64,000 nt of DNA from Kiloniella litopenaei (GTDB taxonomy: Bacteria; Pseudomonadota; Alphaproteobacteria; Kiloniellales; Kiloniellaceae), in assembly GCF_000982415.1 (NCBI RefSeq), contig NZ_LANI01000005.1, forward strand, positions 1 to 64,000, given 5' to 3'. Below are positions 61,217 through 64,000 of the stretch, piece after piece (position 1 is the stretch's first letter; each line of letters opens with the position of its first letter). The notes under the pieces were generated by a model. The model ran no database searches. It saw only the letters and a list, made by a program, of their open reading frames with translations, and was not told where the DNA came from. Made by a program: the position numbers and the translations under genes.

Positions 61217-62400
61217 GCAAAAACACAACAGATCATCAGCCCCAAAATCGGCCAATGGAACACTACGTCAATCCAGCCCCTTTTGATCCCCAATCGGTCA
61301 CAAAACTGACGCCACAGCAAGAACGCTATTTCACGGCATCGCAATGGCAGATCATGTGGTGGAAGTTCAAAAAACACAAATTGGCGGTTTATTCCGGGGT
61401 TATACTGCTTTGTATGTATGTGGTTGCCATTCTAGCAGAGCTGGTCGCCCCCTATAATTTACATAACAGGGAAACAAAATTTATCTATGCCCCGCCGCAG
61501 GCCATTCACTTTTTCCATGAAGGCGAGTTTATAGGGCCCTTTGTCTATGGCTTTGACTACAACCTCAATATGGAAAACCTGAAACGTGAATATACCCCGA
61601 ATACATCTGATATTCAGAAGTTAAACTTCTTTTGCCGAAGTGATCAGGAGTATGAGTATCTTGGTCTAATCAGCGGAGATTTTCATTTCGTCTGTCCGGC
61701 AGAGAATGGAACGCTTTTCATCTGGGGAACTGATCGTTTAGGACGAGATGTTTTTAGTCGGATTATCTATGGGTCAAGAATTTCTCTAACCATTGGGCTG
61801 ATCGGTGTTGCCATCAGCTTTGTGCTTGGCACCTTCTTTGGTGGTTTGGCCGGATATTTTGGTGGTCTGGTCGATAATTTTGTGCTGCGAGCCATTGAAA
61901 TACTCAAATCCTTCCCGAGCCTGCCATTATTCATGACTCTTTCCGCTCTTTTACCTGTCACTTGGAGTCCTTTGGGCGTTTTCTTTGGCATATCTATCAT
62001 TCAGGGTTTTCTGGATTGGCCGGGTCTAGCCCGCGCGGTCAGGTCAAAATTGTTGAGCCTACGCGAAGAGGATTTCACCACAGCAGCGCAGTTGATGGGC
62101 GCTTCACATGCAAGAATTATTGGCAAACACCTTTTACCATCTTTCAGCAGCCATCTTATTGCCTCTGCAACCCTGGCCATTCCCATGATGATACTGGGTG
62201 AAACCAGCTTGTCTTTCCTTGGTCTTGGTCTAAGAGCACCCATCACATCTTGGGGCGTATTGCTAAACGAAGCGCAAAATATTAGTGCTGTTGTTCTATA
62301 TCCATGGCTGCTGTTACCCGTACAGCCTGTGGTATTGGTCGTACTCTGTTATAATTTCTTGGGTGACGGACTGCGTGATGCAGCAGATCCCTATAAGTAA
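61213..62400 (+). CDS. Peptide-type ABC transporter permease (OppC/YejE family)
   Basis: The 395-residue C-type permease has an OppC_N helix (KHKLAVYSGVILLCMYVVAI), a large periplasmic insert (about 85-165) as in YejE, then the transport domain with GTDRLGRDVFSRIIYGSRIS and the EAA loop LREEDFTTAAQLMGASHARI, IGKHLLPSF. Together with the preceding permease and ATPase it forms a complete membrane complex for peptides or similar compounds. The large N-terminal insert is the reason to compare it with YejE, whose system takes up peptides and microcin C in E. coli. A terminator follows directly. Confidence 0.94.
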   Translation: MSKNTTDHQPQNRPMEHYVNPAPFDPQSVTKLTPQQERYFTASQWQIMWWKFKKHKLAVYSGVILLCMYVVAILAELVAPYNLHNRETKFIYAPPQAIHFFHEGEFIGPFVYGFDYNLNMENLKREYTPNTSDIQKLNFFCRSDQEYEYLGLISGDFHFVCPAENGTLFIWGTDRLGRDVFSRIIYGSRISLTIGLIGVAISFVLGTFFGGLAGYFGGLVDNFVLRAIEILKSFPSLPLFMTLSALLPVTWSPLGVFFGISIIQGFLDWPGLARAVRSKLLSLREEDFTTAAQLMGASHARIIGKHLLPSFSSHLIASATLAIPMMILGETSLSFLGLGLRAPITSWGVLLNEAQNISAVVLYPWLLLPVQPVVLVVLCYNFLGDGLRDAADPYK

Positions 62401-62405
62401 CTTTT

Positions 62406-62439
62406 AGTGTGGTGAGAAATGATTATTGCTCACCACACT
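62406..62439. terminator. Bidirectional terminator between the ABC operon and the cyclase gene
   Basis: AGTGTGGTGAG and CTCACCACACT pair perfectly (11 bp) around a 12-base loop. CTTTT on one side and the cyclase stop codon on the other show it serves both converging genes. Confidence 0.75.
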
Positions 62440-63767
62440 TAGTTCGCGATAACCACCAGATCCATTGCTTCGGTAACACCCATAACCTGACTTTTCTCCA
62501 GTACCTTTGGCTCTAATAAAGGCTGATATCCTTGTTCAAGTGCTCTCTGATAGGTCGTGTGGTCTGAAATAGCGCGTGCACCAACGTCTTTATTGTGCTT
62601 TTCAAGCTTTGCAGACAAGTTCACAGCGTCACCAATTACCGTATATTCCAAACGTGTATCATCACCCACAGCCCCAAAGAGAACGGGTCCAACCGCTATT
62701 GATCCATTTACCAACGGGGCTTCTTCACCGTTATCTCTTTGCCATGCCGCTGTTACATTCATCAACTCGTCCATGGCTCTTAAAGCGTCGGCCGCATAGG
62801 TTTCCGAAGGAACAGAAGCACCAAAGGTTGCCATAATACCATCGCCCATAAACTTATCGATTGATCCGCCATGCTTTTGGATAATCGGAACACAAAGCTG
62901 CTGATATTCAGCCAAAGTGCCCATGACAACCTCGGCAGATTCAACCGCTGCTAACTTTGTAAAGCCTCGCATATCCAAATTCATAATCGCAGCTTCGCGT
63001 CTTTCAGCACTTCCCACCATTATTTTATCTTTTGAATGGGCAATCTTTTTCGCAACTTCCGGGGAAAAGAAACGGGAAAGTTCTTGGGCAGCCTGTCGTT
63101 CAGAAACGGAATTGATCAACAAGGCCCGGGCACGCACAAGGGCAACAGCCAAAATAAGCGTTACAACCAGAATAGAGATTATCTTATCAAACTCTGCACC
63201 CAGAAGAATGGAATTTGACGTCATGTAATGCACATAATCACGCGTTATCATGCTGTCCATGGAATCCACAGAGACAACGTACATAATCATTATGCCCCAC
63301 CCCAAGGCCGCGAATAATCCAGCAATAACAACGAACTTTGCTTCAAACCGTAAGGCCCTGATGGCTATAAAAATAAATACATAAAGAAGTGTCGGCACTT
63401 TCAAATAAAAACTTGGGGGTTGATTGTACTGAATATGAAAGCTCCAGATCAGAACCATCAAAAGCGTCATATCAAACAATGCTGAAACGGCGAGCGACCA
63501 GTCAGGTAGATGAAAATTATAAGCCCAAACAATCCGAATGAGTGTCAAAACCAGATAAATGCTCAAGGCCCAGGGAACAGGAGCAAAGGTCACATCTTCG
63601 TTAAAGGTTTTAGGTGAAATCAGATAAAGGGACCCAAAAATAGAAACGACCCCCAGCTGAATCCAGCCAATCAATCGTTCTGTTTTATCTTCTTGCTCAT
63701 GAATGGCTTTCAAGACCCGCTCTGGCAGAGCTGTTTCATTGACCGGGCTAAACCATTTCATATTCAT
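62439..63767 (-). CDS. Membrane class III adenylate/guanylate cyclase
   Basis: The 442 residues contain a hydrophobic N-terminal half with about six membrane segments (roughly 35-225) and a C-terminal class III cyclase domain (about 255-435). Both metal-binding Asp are present (NLDMRGFTKLA near 267 and KFMGDGIMATFG near 310). The specificity Lys of IDKFMGDG favours ATP, so cAMP is the likely product. The transition-state position, usually Arg in N-x3-R, reads NLSAK here. It lies at the end of the region that includes a cyclic-nucleotide-binding protein (47187-47651), a possible receiver. Confidence 0.93.
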   Translation of the reverse strand: MNMKWFSPVNETALPERVLKAIHEQEDKTERLIGWIQLGVVSIFGSLYLISPKTFNEDVTFAPVPWALSIYLVLTLIRIVWAYNFHLPDWSLAVSALFDMTLLMVLIWSFHIQYNQPPSFYLKVPTLLYVFIFIAIRALRFEAKFVVIAGLFAALGWGIMIMYVVSVDSMDSMITRDYVHYMTSNSILLGAEFDKIISILVVTLILAVALVRARALLINSVSERQAAQELSRFFSPEVAKKIAHSKDKIMVGSAERREAAIMNLDMRGFTKLAAVESAEVVMGTLAEYQQLCVPIIQKHGGSIDKFMGDGIMATFGASVPSETYAADALRAMDELMNVTAAWQRDNGEEAPLVNGSIAVGPVLFGAVGDDTRLEYTVIGDAVNLSAKLEKHNKDVGARAISDHTTYQRALEQGYQPLLEPKVLEKSQVMGVTEAMDLVVIAN

Positions 63768-63892
63768 AATCCTGAATTTAAAACAACTGATTGTGGTCAG
63801 TTATGCGGTAAATTTAAAGAAATTCTGTTGTTTTATTCTACAGGAATATTGATCAAGCCATAGTCAGAATAATGTGATTCAGGGGTAAATTA

Positions 63893-64000
63893 TTATAGAC
63901 TAAGAACCAGGCCTTCTTTGGCAAACAAAGTGCCCGACCGTAATTTTTCTGCTTTCTCAGCTTCAATATCCAGAAAATCATCATTATGACAGGGGTCATG
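63893..64000 (-). CDS. C-terminal end of a gene cut by the window edge
   Basis: The last 35 codons of a minus-strand gene are visible, starting HDPCHNDDFLDIEAEKAEKL and ending LFAKEGLVLSL before TAA at 63893. The sequence has normal coding composition, but the part seen is too short to name a family. It is upstream of, and in line with, the cyclase gene (126-bp gap). Confidence 0.6.
   Translation of the reverse strand, partial: HDPCHNDDFLDIEAEKAEKLRSGTLFAKEGLVLSL

Overview
This 64 kb window looks like chromosomal DNA of an alphaproteobacterium, most likely a Rhodospirillales-like marine or freshwater lineage (Terasakiella, Kiloniella or Thalassospira type). The assignment is an inference from gene content: a 1611-residue NAD-glutamate dehydrogenase, DUF2842, a thioredoxin/LON-domain/Trm112/DUF971 string, TamA-TamB, and the ftsK-lolA-xthA neighbourhood. 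No rRNA, CRISPR array, integrase, transposase or prophage was seen.

Layout. 1-13 kb is a mixed accessory region: two LysR regulators, the threonine-degradation pair kbl-tdh separated by a structured three-copy repeat, a GFA-family gene whose SD-preceded ATG is followed directly by a stop codon, a GlxA-like AraC regulator with a rhodanese, an XRE-cupin regulator, an AT-rich HEPN-like gene, and an MFS-LysR cassette lying between an intact yaeQ and a decayed copy of the yaeQ 3' end. 13-26 kb is core: NAD-GDH, DUF2842, tRNA-Gly(GCC), a prolyl-tRNA editing protein, a thioredoxin-TPR protein, LON-domain, Trm112, DUF971, TetR and a UbiH-type hydroxylase. 26.6-31 kb is a copper/mercury module: a CueR-type promoter, a small exported protein, a cupredoxin, CopA-type multicopper oxidase and CopB, then MerF and a GDCCVxC protein on the other strand. 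31-47 kb is envelope and core metabolism: TamB-TamA, AmtB, a DapC-like aminotransferase, FtsK, LolA, a fatty acid hydroxylase-family protein, a glutamine-amidotransferase-like hydrolase and exonuclease III.

47-58 kb is the most distinctive region. A type-I ABC exporter-like protein of 905 residues has every NBD catalytic motif substituted and an internally repeated Q-loop/ENLLFG segment. It sits above a free-standing cyclic-nucleotide-binding protein and diverges from a tightly overlapping cluster with three MurG-like and two GT4 glycosyltransferases, a histidine phosphatase and a small membrane protein. A peptide-type ABC importer without a binding protein and a membrane class III nucleotide cyclase follow. 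I infer an uncharacterised surface-glycoconjugate pathway, possibly under cyclic-nucleotide control.

Two intergenic regions, after amtB (39.2-39.4 kb) and before xthA (45.96-46.09 kb), fold into strings of hairpins whose loops are C-rich (CUCCCC, AUCCCC, AUCCCCCC) and end in intrinsic terminators. The second has a well-placed promoter. These are the best candidates for undescribed regulatory RNAs.
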